DNA of 64,000 bases from Bordetella parapertussis (GTDB taxonomy: Bacteria > Pseudomonadota > Gammaproteobacteria > Burkholderiales > Burkholderiaceae_A), in contig CAMDMC010000001.1 in assembly GCA_945901825.1 (NCBI GenBank), positions 1 to 64,000 of the forward strand. The letters are read 5' to 3'. The notes below the pieces were generated by a model that ran no database searches, had not been told where the DNA came from, and saw only the letters and a list, made by a program, of their open reading frames with translations. The position numbers and the translations under genes were made by a program. Shown here in pieces: positions 1 to 9,352 of this stretch (its first letter is position 1; every line of letters starts with the position of its first letter).

Positions 1-157
1 AGGGACTCTACCCCGTCCAGAATTTTCGGACGATTTATTGATAGGTGAGGGGCCCACACCGTAGGCAGTGCTGACTGGCTGCACGATGGCAATCTTTGGG
101 GCGTAAGTAAGCGGCGAAAGTGTAGTGCTGTCGCAACGAGTTTTTCGAAGGTAGCGA

Positions 158-186
158 GGGTAACAGTGGGGTAAAAAGCGGGGTAA
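158..186. repeat. Three phased GGGGTAA-type direct repeats
   Basis: GGGTAA occurs at 158-163, GGGGTAA at 168-174 and GGGGTAA at 180-186, so the copies start 10-12 bases apart, about one helical turn. Short phased repeats beside a tRNA 3' end are typical of arm-type sites bound by tyrosine integrases at the ends of tRNA-borne islands. That role is inferred; only the repeats and their position are seen. Confidence 0.45.
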
Positions 187-188
187 CT

Positions 189-226
189 TTCCTGAAGAAA
201 TAAAAATAATATATAAAAATCAGGAA
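189..226. repeat. Imperfect-spacing inverted repeat near the att-like site
   Basis: TTCCTGA (189-195) and TCAGGAA (220-226) form a 7-bp inverted repeat around a 24-base A+T-rich spacer. It lies between the GGGGTAA repeats and the tRNA 3' end, so it could be part of a recombination site or just a weak hairpin. Bases 1-157 show no convincing gene on either strand. Confidence 0.3.
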
Positions 227-239
227 TTTAGTTTATATA

Positions 240-262
240 TTCGAGTCCCTGATTCGCCACCA
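240..262 (+). mobile_element. tRNA 3'-end remnant, candidate attR of an island lying to the left
   Basis: The stretch begins TTCGAGTCCC, which matches a T-loop and the 3' half of a T-stem, and continues as GATTCGCCACCA, an acceptor 3' strand with discriminator and CCA. The bases before it (GTTTATATA) cannot pair with CCCTG to close a T-stem, and no tRNA body of normal length precedes it. This is what a tRNA-targeting integration leaves at the distal end of the inserted element. The island would extend off the left edge. The tRNA identity cannot be assigned from the 3' end alone. A degenerate tRNA pseudogene is the main alternative. Confidence 0.5.
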
Positions 263-296
263 TTTCTGTTTCTGTTCGCCCCGTAGTTTGTAACGG

Positions 297-1895
297 CTAC
301 TTGGCCAAGACGCCCAGTACATCGCTGCGTTGGGCCATCGATTTGCCCAACTCCACACCCCACTGGTCGAAGGGATTGATTCCCCAGACCATCGCTTGGC
401 ACACCACCTTGTGCTCGTAGAGGGCGACCAGGCTGCCCAGTTGCAAGGCGCTTAGGGTATCGAGCCAGATCAGGCTGCTGGGCCGCCCGCCGGGGTACGA
501 GCGGTGCGGTGTTAGGTCCACCACCTCTGAATGGTTCTGCCCCTCAGCGGTCAGGCTTGTCTGCGTCTGGTCTGCATCGCGCCCCATGGCGAGCGCCTCC
601 GATTGCGCCAGCATGTTGGCCACCAAGATGGCTGTTAATGAGTCGACCTGACCATTGGCATCAAGCGAGGGGCGCACCCCGATGAATTCCACTGGCACAG
701 TCTGCGTGCCCTGGTGCAGCAATTGAAAGTACGCATGCTGGCCCGTGATGCCCACACCGCCAAAAATGGTCGGCCCCGTCTGAACCTCACAGGGCATGCC
801 ATTCCAGTGCACTGACTTCCCGTTGGATTCCATGTCGAGCTGTTGCACATAGGGCACCAGGTGGGCAAGTGCTGTCCGGTAGGGCGCCACAACCAGGCTT
901 GAGCAGCCCAAGAAGTTGCGATTCCAAATCCCGTGAAGCGCAAGCTGCATGGGAATATTCTCCTCAATTGGCGCACTCAAGAGGTGGGCGTCCATTGCCT
1001 CTGCGCCGGCCAGGAAGTCCTCAAAGGCTGCCCTACCAATTTTTGCCGCAGCCGCAAAACCAATGCTCGACCACACCGAGAACCGGCCACCCACCCAATC
1101 CCAAAAAGGCAGAATGTGATCGGCTGGCACGCCAAACTCTTTGGCACGTGACACCGCGGTCGTAATCGCGACCAGCTGTTGGCCCAGCTCAGTCGGGGTA
1201 AGCCCGCTCGCAAGGAGCCACTGCTTAAGCCGCCCCGCAAGTGCCATGGTTTCTTGGGTGGTGAAGGTCTTGCTCGAGATCACCACCAGCGTGCGGTGTG
1301 GGTCGAGCCCAGCCAATGTCTGCTCAACGTGCTGGGCATCAGGCACCGATAAAAACACCACAGACGGTCCACGGCCCTTTGCTCCAAGTGCGTCCACCAG
1401 CAACCTCGGTCCCGTGTCTGATCCCCCGATACCAATATTGACTACTGTGTTGAGGCCCAGACCGCGGGCACCGATCATACGTTGGTCGTGGAGGGTCTGC
1501 GCCATGCGCAGCATGGTCTCGCGGGCGGCGTGAACAGCCTTCCCAATTTCAGACCCCCAGGGCCCATTGACCGGTCCGCGCAGTGACATGTGCAAGGCTG
1601 CGCGCTGCTCTGTCTGATTCACGATGTTGCCAGCGGCCATGGCCTGCAGTTGGCCAGGCAGGTCGCAGGCTCGTGCAAGATCGTTCAGAGCATGCAAGAC
1701 CTCGGCTTCCAGTTGCTGGTGGTGGGCATCAAGCGTGATCCCGCAAGCCTCCCAACGAAGGTTACCGCGCGGCTGCGTTGACTTTAAGAGCGCCTGTAAC
1801 GAAGGGGTGCTGGCCGCTAGGGATGCCAGCCGTGCCCACTGCGGCCGCGATTGCGGGGGCGTAAGCGGCGGATCAAGGGCGCGCGAGATAGTCAT
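297..1895 (-). CDS. pgi: Glucose-6-phosphate isomerase
   Basis: Cytosolic enzyme interconverting glucose 6-phosphate and fructose 6-phosphate; 532 aa against about 549 for the E. coli enzyme. Visible family motifs are VVNIGIGGSDTGPRL at residues 151-165 (sugar-phosphate binding), SSKTFTTQET near 208-217, WVGGRFSVWSS near 267 and MESNGKSV near 355. Glu356 and His387 fall where the catalytic Glu and His of the family lie, and a C-terminal GVELGKSMA supplies the conserved Lys. It is transcribed away from the glycogen genes, with a 221-base divergent intergenic region at 1896-2116 in which I see no further gene. Its product links the glycogen cluster to glk and the phosphofructokinase at 13.4-15.6 kb. 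Confidence 0.97.
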   Translation of the reverse strand: MTISRALDPPLTPPQSRPQWARLASLAASTPSLQALLKSTQPRGNLRWEACGITLDAHHQQLEAEVLHALNDLARACDLPGQLQAMAAGNIVNQTEQRAALHMSLRGPVNGPWGSEIGKAVHAARETMLRMAQTLHDQRMIGARGLGLNTVVNIGIGGSDTGPRLLVDALGAKGRGPSVVFLSVPDAQHVEQTLAGLDPHRTLVVISSKTFTTQETMALAGRLKQWLLASGLTPTELGQQLVAITTAVSRAKEFGVPADHILPFWDWVGGRFSVWSSIGFAAAAKIGRAAFEDFLAGAEAMDAHLLSAPIEENIPMQLALHGIWNRNFLGCSSLVVAPYRTALAHLVPYVQQLDMESNGKSVHWNGMPCEVQTGPTIFGGVGITGQHAYFQLLHQGTQTVPVEFIGVRPSLDANGQVDSLTAILVANMLAQSEALAMGRDADQTQTSLTAEGQNHSEVVDLTPHRSYPGGRPSSLIWLDTLSALQLGSLVALYEHKVVCQAMVWGINPFDQWGVELGKSMAQRSDVLGVLAK

Positions 1896-2116
1896 CTCGC
1901 TATTGTGACCCAGTTGTCAGAAGGCGGATGGTCTCGGCAGCAGCAGCCATACCCATGCTTGCGGTCACCGCCACCACGAAGCCATAGCCTGCAAAGCCCC
2001 ACATTAAAGCCCAGTGTTCGCATCAACATAGGCCAAGGATCGTCTCCAAGGGGTAGCTGCTGCAGACGGTTAGAGAGACACTTTGGTAAGGTAGCGGGGG
2101 ACACCTTAATGAGAAC

Positions 2117-4366
2117 ATGCCACCGATGAAGCAGACATCAAGCCTGGAGCCATACCCAGAGGCTTTCAAGGCAGCAGCAAGTACTCAGGTGCAGCCCCAC
2201 GAAGACGAGCTGGCCCGCGACCTGCACGAGGGCGTCTGTACAAACCCTTTTGCGTTCCTTGGCCGCCATCTCCAGGCCGACGACGCCCTTTATCGGCTGC
2301 GGGTCTTTGCGCCAGGATGCTTTGCCGTGTCGGCCCTTTCCCCTGCCGATGGTCGCGTGCTTTGCCAACTCCAGCGGGTCTCTGACAGCGCTCTTTTTGT
2401 CGGGTTTGTGACGCTGGCCGACTCTGATCACTACCTGCTTAGGCTCGAGTCCGACCTGGGCGTAAGGGACATTGAAGACCCCTACCGGTTTGGCTCCTGG
2501 CTTGGCCAGACGGATGCCTGGCTGCTCTCAGAGGGCAATCACCTGCGCCCCTGGGAGAAGCTCGGATCTCATCCTTGCAGCCTTGATGGCGTTGCCGGCG
2601 TTGCATTCGCGGTCTGGGCACCCAACGCCAGACAAGTCTCGTTGGCTGGAGAATTTAACCTCTGGAATGGCCGCTGTCATCCCATGCGGTTTCGTGTGGA
2701 GTGCGGCGTCTGGGAGCTGTTTCTGCCTGGGGTTGAGTCAGGGGCCCTCTATAAATTTGATGTGCTCGGCGCAGATGGACAACGCACACTGAAGTCAGAT
2801 CCCTATGCCCTGAGCAGTGAGCTGCCGCCCGGAAATGCCTCGCGCGTCATGGGCCTGCCTGCGCCCGTATCGGATCGTGCGGCCGTCAGGCAGCAGGGCA
2901 ACGCCCTCGACGCGCCCATCTGCATCTATGAGGTCCATGCCGGCTCATGGCGTAAGCCCATGGGGCAGCTTGCAGATTGGCATTTTCTTGCAGAGCACCT
3001 CGTTCCCTATGTTGTGGAGATGGGTTTTACCCACATCGAATTGCTTCCCATTCATGAGCATCCTTTCTATGCCTCCTGGGGATATCAACCCACTGGTCTC
3101 TACGCACCAACATGCCGTTACGGCTCGCCTGCGTCTTTTCTGGCTTTTGTTCAAGCGGTCCATGAAGCCGGTCTGCAATTGATACTCGACTGGGTTCCCG
3201 GACACTTTCCAACCGATGCCCATGCCATGGCTCGATTCGATGGCACAGCCCTCTACGAGTACGCTGACCCCAAGGAAGGTTTTCATAGGGACTGGAACAC
3301 CTTAATTTACAACTGGGGGCGTCATGAGATCCGTAATTTTCTGGTGGGCAACGCCCTTTTTTGGATCGAACGCTATGGGGTTGACGGTCTGCGAGTTGAT
3401 GCGGTGGCCTCCATGCTCTATCGAGATTACAGCCGTCCTCCCAATGAGTGGATTCCCAACGAGCATGGGGGGCGAGAAAATCTAGAGGCCATCGAGTTCA
3501 TACGTAACACCAATCGTGTCATTGGAGAGCAGGCGCCGGGCGCAGCAGTTATGGCCGAGGAATCAACAGCCTTTCCAGGCGTCTCTGCACCTCCCTGGGC
3601 CGGCGGGCTTGGCTTTCATTACAAGTGGAACATGGGGTGGATGCATGACACCTTGTCCTACTTTGAGAAAGACCCCATGTATCGGCGCTTTCATCACGAC
3701 AGCATCAGCTTTGCCATGATGTATGCCTACAGCGAGCACTTTGTCTTGCCGCTCTCCCATGACGAGGTCGTGCATGGTAAGGGTTCTTTGTTCAGTCGCA
3801 TGTGGGGGGATGAATGGCAAAAAGCAGCCAACCTAAGATCTCTATTTGCCCTGATGTACGCACACCCAGGACGCAAACTGCTCTTCATGGGCTCAGAGCT
3901 CGGGCAGTTAAACGAATGGAACCATGATGCGGAGCTCGACTGGCACCTCTTACAGAACGGCTTGCATGCGGGCATCCAGGCGCTGGTGCGAGATGTTAAT
4001 CAGCTCTACAAAAGCAGCAAAGCCCTCCATGAGCGCGATGACGAGCCAGGAGGCTTTTCTTGGATCGAGGTCAACGATCGCCTCAGCAGTGTCTACGCAT
4101 TTATGCGCTACGGACGCGCCGAGACTGATCAAATACTTGTAGCCTGCAATTTCACGCCGGTACCCCGACATAACTACCGGCTAGGCGTGCCAAGGCCCGG
4201 TGTCTGGCGCGAAGTCCTCAATACCGATTCAACCCATTACGCGGGAAGTGGGGTAGGTAATTTCGGCAGTGTCATCAGCCAGGACCTTCCCAGTCATGGC
4301 CAGGCCCAGTCTGTCTGCCTGACGCTCCCGCCACTGGCCGTAATTTGGCTGGCGCCCGAAAAATGA
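2117..4366 (+). CDS. glgB: 1,4-alpha-glucan branching enzyme
   Basis: Introduces alpha-1,6 branches into glycogen (GH13). The 749-aa protein has the N-terminal GlgB domain with NPFAFLGRH near 43-51, a CBM48 domain around 160-260, then the catalytic barrel. Visible catalytic motifs are YEVHAGSW (271), DGLRVDAV with nucleophile Asp428, MAEEST with acid/base Glu481, and LPLSHDEVVHGKG with His548-Asp549. The start is ATG 2117, preceded closely by GAGAA; ATG 2126 is an alternative. First gene of a six-gene plus-strand glycogen run; its stop overlaps the start of glgX as ATGA, suggesting translational coupling. Confidence 0.96.
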   Translation: MPPMKQTSSLEPYPEAFKAAASTQVQPHEDELARDLHEGVCTNPFAFLGRHLQADDALYRLRVFAPGCFAVSALSPADGRVLCQLQRVSDSALFVGFVTLADSDHYLLRLESDLGVRDIEDPYRFGSWLGQTDAWLLSEGNHLRPWEKLGSHPCSLDGVAGVAFAVWAPNARQVSLAGEFNLWNGRCHPMRFRVECGVWELFLPGVESGALYKFDVLGADGQRTLKSDPYALSSELPPGNASRVMGLPAPVSDRAAVRQQGNALDAPICIYEVHAGSWRKPMGQLADWHFLAEHLVPYVVEMGFTHIELLPIHEHPFYASWGYQPTGLYAPTCRYGSPASFLAFVQAVHEAGLQLILDWVPGHFPTDAHAMARFDGTALYEYADPKEGFHRDWNTLIYNWGRHEIRNFLVGNALFWIERYGVDGLRVDAVASMLYRDYSRPPNEWIPNEHGGRENLEAIEFIRNTNRVIGEQAPGAAVMAEESTAFPGVSAPPWAGGLGFHYKWNMGWMHDTLSYFEKDPMYRRFHHDSISFAMMYAYSEHFVLPLSHDEVVHGKGSLFSRMWGDEWQKAANLRSLFALMYAHPGRKLLFMGSELGQLNEWNHDAELDWHLLQNGLHAGIQALVRDVNQLYKSSKALHERDDEPGGFSWIEVNDRLSSVYAFMRYGRAETDQILVACNFTPVPRHNYRLGVPRPGVWREVLNTDSTHYAGSGVGNFGSVISQDLPSHGQAQSVCLTLPPLAVIWLAPEK

Positions 4367-6513
4367 AAGAGACCGACACCTATGTCTGCCTGGATGGGCA
4401 GCCCTGGCCAATGGGCGCCACCCCCATGAGCTGGCAGGGGCAAGACGGGGTCAATTTCGCAGTCCACGCCCCTCATGCCGAGGGCATCGAATGCTGCCTG
4501 TTTGATGAGAACTGCCGTGAGCAAAAGGCTAGCCTGCGATTGCCCAGGTGCACAGACGGTGTCTGGCATGGCTTTGTGCCACAACTCAGTGTTGGTCAAC
4601 TCTATGGCCTGCGGGCAAGCGGCCCCTATGCACCTGATGCCGGACACCGCTTCAATCGGAACAAATTGTTGGTTGACCCCTATGCCAAGGAGTTGGTGGG
4701 ACCGCGGGCCAACCTGGCAAGGGAAGTCGACTACAACCTCGACCCATCAGGCCAACGCACAGCCGACACCCAAGACAATGCAGGCCGTATTCCCAAAACA
4801 AGGGTCATTGACTCGATAGCGGAATTGCGCCTTGGCGCAGGCGTCGCCCCTGGCCCATCCATTCCACTGTCTCAGATGATTCTCTACGAGGCCCATGTCC
4901 GGGGACTTACCAAATGCCACCCCAAGGTTGACCCGCCTTTGCGAGGAACCTATGCCGCCGTCTGCAGTCCACCGATGCTCGAGCACTTCAAGAGGCTGGG
5001 CATCACCTCCATCTGCCTTATGCCGGTGCAGTTGCATGTAAGTGAGAGGCACCTGCTTGATCTGGGCCTGGTCAATTATTGGGGTTACAACACGCTGGGG
5101 TTTTTTGTACCCGAGTCATCTTATTCAAGCCACGAGAGTGGCGATCTGGTGCGGGCTGAATTCCGTGACATGGTCGATACCCTGCACCGCAATGGCCTAG
5201 AGGTCTTGCTTGATGTGGTCTACAACCACACAGCCGAGGGCGATGCCAACGGACCCACCCTCTGCCTGCGTGGACTCAACAATGCGGGCGCCTATGCCCA
5301 AGACGACGGCGGTTCGTACCAAAATTACACTGGCTGTGGCAACTCGCTGAACTTTGGAGAGCCGCAAATGGTGCAGCTGGTCATGGACAGCCTGCGTTGG
5401 TGGGTGCAGGCCTTCGGGGTCGATGGCTTTCGCTTTGACCTGGCCACAACCCTGGGCCGTGACCCCGCCCTGCAGCACCGCTTTAATCCCTCCGGAGCCC
5501 TGATGACAGCCATCTCCCAGGACCCGGTGCTCTGCAGTGTGAAGCGCATTGCAGAGCCTTGGGACATTGGTTCAGACGGCTATCAGCTGGGTGGTTTTGC
5601 GCCGGGATGGCTGGAATGGAACGACCAGTTCCGTGACACGGTGAGGGCCTATTGGTTAGGCCATGCCTGCAGCCGTGGGCAGTTCGCTTGCCGGTTGGCT
5701 GGCTCGAGCGACCTCTTTCGGCAGCGCGGGCGTAGCCCCCTGGCCAGCATCAATCTGATCACCTCGCACGATGGCTTTACCCTGGCTGATCTCACCTCCT
5801 ACAACGAGCGCCGCAACCATGCCAATGGCGAAAACAACCGCGATGGCCACAGCCACAATCTAAGCGCCAATGGCGGCATCGAGGGCGCCACCGATGACCA
5901 TGACGTTCTTAAGCAGCGTGGGCTCTGGCAACGCGCGTTGCTCGGCACCCTGTTCGTCGCGCAAGGAAGTCCTCAGTTATTGGCGGGTGATGAATTGGGG
6001 CACAGCCAGCATGGCAACAACAACGCGTATTGCCAAGACAATGCAGGCTCCTGGCTTGACTGGGAAAAAGCCGATGCGGGATTAATCGACTTTGTCGCTG
6101 GGCTGATTGCGCTGAGGAGCCGATACCCTGCACTTAGATACCCTGACTGGTTTGATGGGGTGCCCAAGCAGCACAGGGGCGAACACGAGGGTACGGGGCG
6201 AGACATCACGTGGCTTAATCCCGATGGACAAACGCTCTGCGCAGAGGAATGGCACGACTCGACCAGACTTGGTCTGGCCTGCTTAATTGAGGTTGGCCAG
6301 GGGCAACGCCCTGCCCAGCACCGCATCATGTTGATATTTAACCCTGCTGCCACGCCAGTTCGCTTCACCCTTCCCCAAGGGCGATGGCGCCTGGAGCTCA
6401 ACACAGCCCTTGCCCTGTTTAGCGGTGCAGAGGATTTCTCTCTCTACTGCGATGCAGACCAAAACACCTTGATCGTCTTGTCACAAGACACCAAGGCAGT
6501 CGCGCAGGTCTAA
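4363..6513 (+). CDS. glgX: Glycogen debranching enzyme (isoamylase type)
   Basis: Hydrolyses alpha-1,6 branches of phosphorylase-limited glycogen (GH13, GlgX/TreX-like). The preferred start is ATG 4363, which overlaps the glgB stop as ATGA and gives 716 aa; a TTG at 4345 is in frame but unnecessary. Seen are a CBM48-like N-terminus, NYWGYNTLGFF near 238-248, VYNHTAEGD near 286, VDGFRFDLATTLGRD with nucleophile Asp359, RIAEPWDIG with Glu398, and TSHDGFTL with His469-Asp470. NERRNHANGENNRDG is characteristic of this family. It acts with glgP and malQ in glycogen breakdown. Confidence 0.95.
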   Translation: MKETDTYVCLDGQPWPMGATPMSWQGQDGVNFAVHAPHAEGIECCLFDENCREQKASLRLPRCTDGVWHGFVPQLSVGQLYGLRASGPYAPDAGHRFNRNKLLVDPYAKELVGPRANLAREVDYNLDPSGQRTADTQDNAGRIPKTRVIDSIAELRLGAGVAPGPSIPLSQMILYEAHVRGLTKCHPKVDPPLRGTYAAVCSPPMLEHFKRLGITSICLMPVQLHVSERHLLDLGLVNYWGYNTLGFFVPESSYSSHESGDLVRAEFRDMVDTLHRNGLEVLLDVVYNHTAEGDANGPTLCLRGLNNAGAYAQDDGGSYQNYTGCGNSLNFGEPQMVQLVMDSLRWWVQAFGVDGFRFDLATTLGRDPALQHRFNPSGALMTAISQDPVLCSVKRIAEPWDIGSDGYQLGGFAPGWLEWNDQFRDTVRAYWLGHACSRGQFACRLAGSSDLFRQRGRSPLASINLITSHDGFTLADLTSYNERRNHANGENNRDGHSHNLSANGGIEGATDDHDVLKQRGLWQRALLGTLFVAQGSPQLLAGDELGHSQHGNNNAYCQDNAGSWLDWEKADAGLIDFVAGLIALRSRYPALRYPDWFDGVPKQHRGEHEGTGRDITWLNPDGQTLCAEEWHDSTRLGLACLIEVGQGQRPAQHRIMLIFNPAATPVRFTLPQGRWRLELNTALALFSGAEDFSLYCDADQNTLIVLSQDTKAVAQV

Positions 6514-6518
6514 GCCGA

Positions 6519-8027
6519 ATGGAACAAGGCCCTGTTGGCATCCTCGAGCGTCGCAGCAGTGGCGTGCTTCTACACCCAACGAGTCTTCCGGGGCGGCAGG
6601 GCTGCGGGGACTTGGGGCCGGCCGCCTACCATTTCGTTGACTGGTTGGCCGCAGCGGGGCAGAGCCTCTGGCAGGTCTTGCCCCTGAATCCTGTAGGACC
6701 CGGCAACTCGCCCTATCAGAGTGTTTCAAGTTTTGCCGGTAGCCCCTTACTCATTGACCTCTCCAGCATGGTCAAGCGGGGATGGCTTCCTGTGGAGCGT
6801 GATCCGGGCTTTGAGAGGCAGCGCTGCGACTACGCCCGGATCACACCCTGGCTCATGCAACGACTCCGAACGGCCTGGAGGGGGTTTGCTCAGACAGCCA
6901 ATGTTGCCGAGCGCCAAGAATTTGAGGACTTCTGCAGCCTGCACCGTCACTGGCTTGACGACTACTCGCTCTTTATGACGCTCGACGGCACCTACGGCGC
7001 ATCCTGGAACCACTGGCCAGCGCCGCTGGCTCGCCGGGATCCCAGTGCCCTGGCAGACTTGGCAGAGCAAAACAGATCCGAACTCGAGTTCTGGTGCTTT
7101 GTCCAGTGGCAGTTCATGGCCCAGTGGCAAGGCTTGCGTCGATATGCGCTAAGCCGAGGCATTCAGATGGTTGGCGACATGGCCTTGTTCGTGGCGCATC
7201 ACTCCTGTGATGTCTGGTCCAATCCTGACCAATATCTGCTTGATGCTGATGGGGAACCAACTTTTGTGGCTGGCGTGCCGCCCGACTACTTTAGTCATAC
7301 CGGTCAGCGCTGGGGCAATCCACTCTATGACTGGTCGGCCATGCAGGCCGACGGCTACGCATGGTGGCGTGCCCGTCTTACCCATCAGCTTCAGTGCACG
7401 GAGGTGCTGCGCCTGGACCATTTTCGAGGCCTTGAGTCTTATTGGGCAATTCCGAGGAACGAGCCCAACGCTGTTGTTGGGCAATGGTGTGACGGACCGC
7501 GTGATGATTTTTTTGACACCCTGCGCCAGGCGCTGGGATCCCTCCCGCTCATCGCAGAGGACCTCGGTTTAATCAGCCCAGAGGTTATTGAACTTCGCAA
7601 GAGGCATGGTTTTCCGGGCATGAAGATACTGCAGTTTGCGTTTAATGATGGGCCGGGCAATCCCTACCTGCCGCACAACTTTGAGCGAGGAGTCGTGGCC
7701 TACACGGGCACCCATGACAACAACACCTGTGTTGGCTGGTGGCGGGGTCTGGACAAGGCCGAAAGAGACGACGTGGAGCGTTACCTGGGCTGCGAGGCCA
7801 CAACTGCAATCAATTGGGCTATGCTCAGGGCTGTCTCCCAATCGGTGGCCCAGACCGTGATTCACCCCTTCTGCGACATTCTAGGACTTGATGAAAGCCA
7901 CCGTATGAATACCCCGGGGCAGGACAAAGGCTGTTGGGAGTGGCGCTTTGAATGGAGTCAGGTTGACGACAACGCAGCCACTCAGCTGTTGCAGATGACC
8001 CAAGCCCATGGCCGAGGACTGCCGTGA
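6519..8027 (+). CDS. malQ: 4-alpha-glucanotransferase (amylomaltase)
   Basis: Transfers alpha-1,4-glucan segments between maltooligosaccharides (GH77, plant DPE1 and bacterial MalQ family), recycling the short chains left by phosphorylase and debranching enzyme. The N-terminus SSGVLLHPTSLPG with GCGDLGPAA and WQVLPLNPVGPGNSPYQS is diagnostic. Catalytic motifs are LRLDHFRG (Asp300 nucleophile), IAEDLG (Glu347) and TGTHDNNT (Asp400). At 502 aa it is the compact form without extra N-terminal domains. It starts 5 bases after the glgX stop, in the same apparent operon. No maltose or maltodextrin transporter is nearby, so a role in glycogen turnover is more likely than maltose use. Confidence 0.95.
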   Translation: MEQGPVGILERRSSGVLLHPTSLPGRQGCGDLGPAAYHFVDWLAAAGQSLWQVLPLNPVGPGNSPYQSVSSFAGSPLLIDLSSMVKRGWLPVERDPGFERQRCDYARITPWLMQRLRTAWRGFAQTANVAERQEFEDFCSLHRHWLDDYSLFMTLDGTYGASWNHWPAPLARRDPSALADLAEQNRSELEFWCFVQWQFMAQWQGLRRYALSRGIQMVGDMALFVAHHSCDVWSNPDQYLLDADGEPTFVAGVPPDYFSHTGQRWGNPLYDWSAMQADGYAWWRARLTHQLQCTEVLRLDHFRGLESYWAIPRNEPNAVVGQWCDGPRDDFFDTLRQALGSLPLIAEDLGLISPEVIELRKRHGFPGMKILQFAFNDGPGNPYLPHNFERGVVAYTGTHDNNTCVGWWRGLDKAERDDVERYLGCEATTAINWAMLRAVSQSVAQTVIHPFCDILGLDESHRMNTPGQDKGCWEWRFEWSQVDDNAATQLLQMTQAHGRGLP

Positions 8028-8069
8028 AACCCGTAGACCAACCTGCTGCCTAAACCTCACGAGCCATCA

Positions 8070-9341
8070 ATGGAATCCATCAGCCCCATCCAGCTTGCGC
8101 GCAAGACCATCGGGCTGGTTCTAGCCGGTGGTCGTGGTTCCCGACTGAAGCAATTAACGGACAGGCGCACCAAGCCCGCAGTCTATTTCGGAGGCAAGTT
8201 TCGCATCATCGACTTTGCACTCTCAAACTGCATGAACTCGGGTGTAAGGCGGATTGGTGTTGTCACACAGTACAAATCCCATAGCCTGTTGCGGCACCTC
8301 CAACGTGGATGGTCTTTTCTGCGCAGCGAGGTCAATGAGTTCATCGATCTCTTGCCAGCCCAACAGCGCGTTGATGAGAATTCGTGGTATCGGGGCACGG
8401 CCGATGCCGTTTTTCAGAACTACGATATTTTGCTCGCCCACAGTCCCAAATACATCCTCATCCTGGCCGGCGATCACATCTACAAAATGGATTACGCCAA
8501 GCTCATTGCCGACCACGTTGAACAGGGAGCCCCGTGCACCGTTGCCTGCATCGAGGTGCCCCTTCATGAGGCCAGCGCCTTTGGTGTGATGGCAGTCGAT
8601 GAGAAGCGACGCATCCTTCAATTTGTTGAGAAGCCTGAAGACCCACCTTGCATGCCTGACCAACCGGGTATGTCTCTTGCCAGCATGGGTATCTATGTGT
8701 TTGATGCAGACTACCTCTACAAGGCGCTTGAGGCCGATAGTGCAAGGCCAGACTCGAGTCACGACTTTGGCCGGGATCTTATTCCCGCAATGGTGGCTTT
8801 GGGACACGCGGTTGCCCACCCATTTGAGATGTCGTGTGTACGCAGTTCGCAAACCTCGAGCTCGTACTGGCGTGATGTGGGAACGGTCGATGCTTACTGG
8901 CAGGCCAATCTAGATCTAACAGACCCCTTACCCGAACTCGATATGTACGACCGCGAGTGGCCCATTTGGACCTATCAAGAACAATTGCCGCCAGCCAAAT
9001 ATGTTTTTGACCAAGACGATCGCCGCGGTTACTCAGTGGACTCCCTCGTTTCTGGCGGCTGCATCATCTCCGGTGCGAAAGTGCGTCGGTCGGTCTTGTT
9101 CTCCAGTGTTCATTTGCACTCCTACAGCGTTGTCGAGGAGTCCGTCTTGCTGCCACAGGTAGACATCGGGCGAGGCTGCCATCTGCGGCGTGTGGTGGTT
9201 GAAAATGGCTGCAGAGTGCCGCCGGGCACGCGAATCGGCTTTGATGAGGCGCAAGACGCTCAGCGCTTCTACCGCACTGAGGGTGGCGTGGTCTTAGTCA
9301 CCAGAGAAATGCTGCGAGCGCTAGAGGCCCACCCGATCTAA
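8070..9341 (+). CDS. glgC: Glucose-1-phosphate adenylyltransferase
   Basis: Makes ADP-glucose from glucose 1-phosphate and ATP, normally the regulated committed step of bacterial glycogen synthesis. The 423-aa length is typical of the homotetrameric enzyme. The nucleotidyltransferase signature [19 protein letters not shown] is near residues 15-33, followed by [28 protein letters not shown] near 188-196 contains the sugar-phosphate-binding Lys. The C-terminal half carries the left-handed beta-helix region. It starts 42 bases after malQ and is followed 11 bases later by glgA, so substrate and product enzymes are adjacent. Confidence 0.96.
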   Translation: MESISPIQLARKTIGLVLAGGRGSRLKQLTDRRTKPAVYFGGKFRIIDFALSNCMNSGVRRIGVVTQYKSHSLLRHLQRGWSFLRSEVNEFIDLLPAQQRVDENSWYRGTADAVFQNYDILLAHSPKYILILAGDHIYKMDYAKLIADHVEQGAPCTVACIEVPLHEASAFGVMAVDEKRRILQFVEKPEDPPCMPDQPGMSLASMGIYVFDADYLYKALEADSARPDSSHDFGRDLIPAMVALGHAVAHPFEMSCVRSSQTSSSYWRDVGTVDAYWQANLDLTDPLPELDMYDREWPIWTYQEQLPPAKYVFDQDDRRGYSVDSLVSGGCIISGAKVRRSVLFSSVHLHSYSVVEESVLLPQVDIGRGCHLRRVVVENGCRVPPGTRIGFDEAQDAQRFYRTEGGVVLVTREMLRALEAHPI

Positions 9342-9352
9342 AACATGCTTGC

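Noticed and set aside
113..262. Possible intact tRNA or tmRNA ending at 262
   Set aside because: GGCGAA near 113 could pair with TTCGCC of the 3' end, but the 150-base span is too long for a tRNA, no D-arm, anticodon arm or T-stem can be drawn, and no tmRNA tag frame is seen.
8223..8852. 209-aa minus-strand frame inside glgC
   Set aside because: Shadow of glgC with no domain signature.
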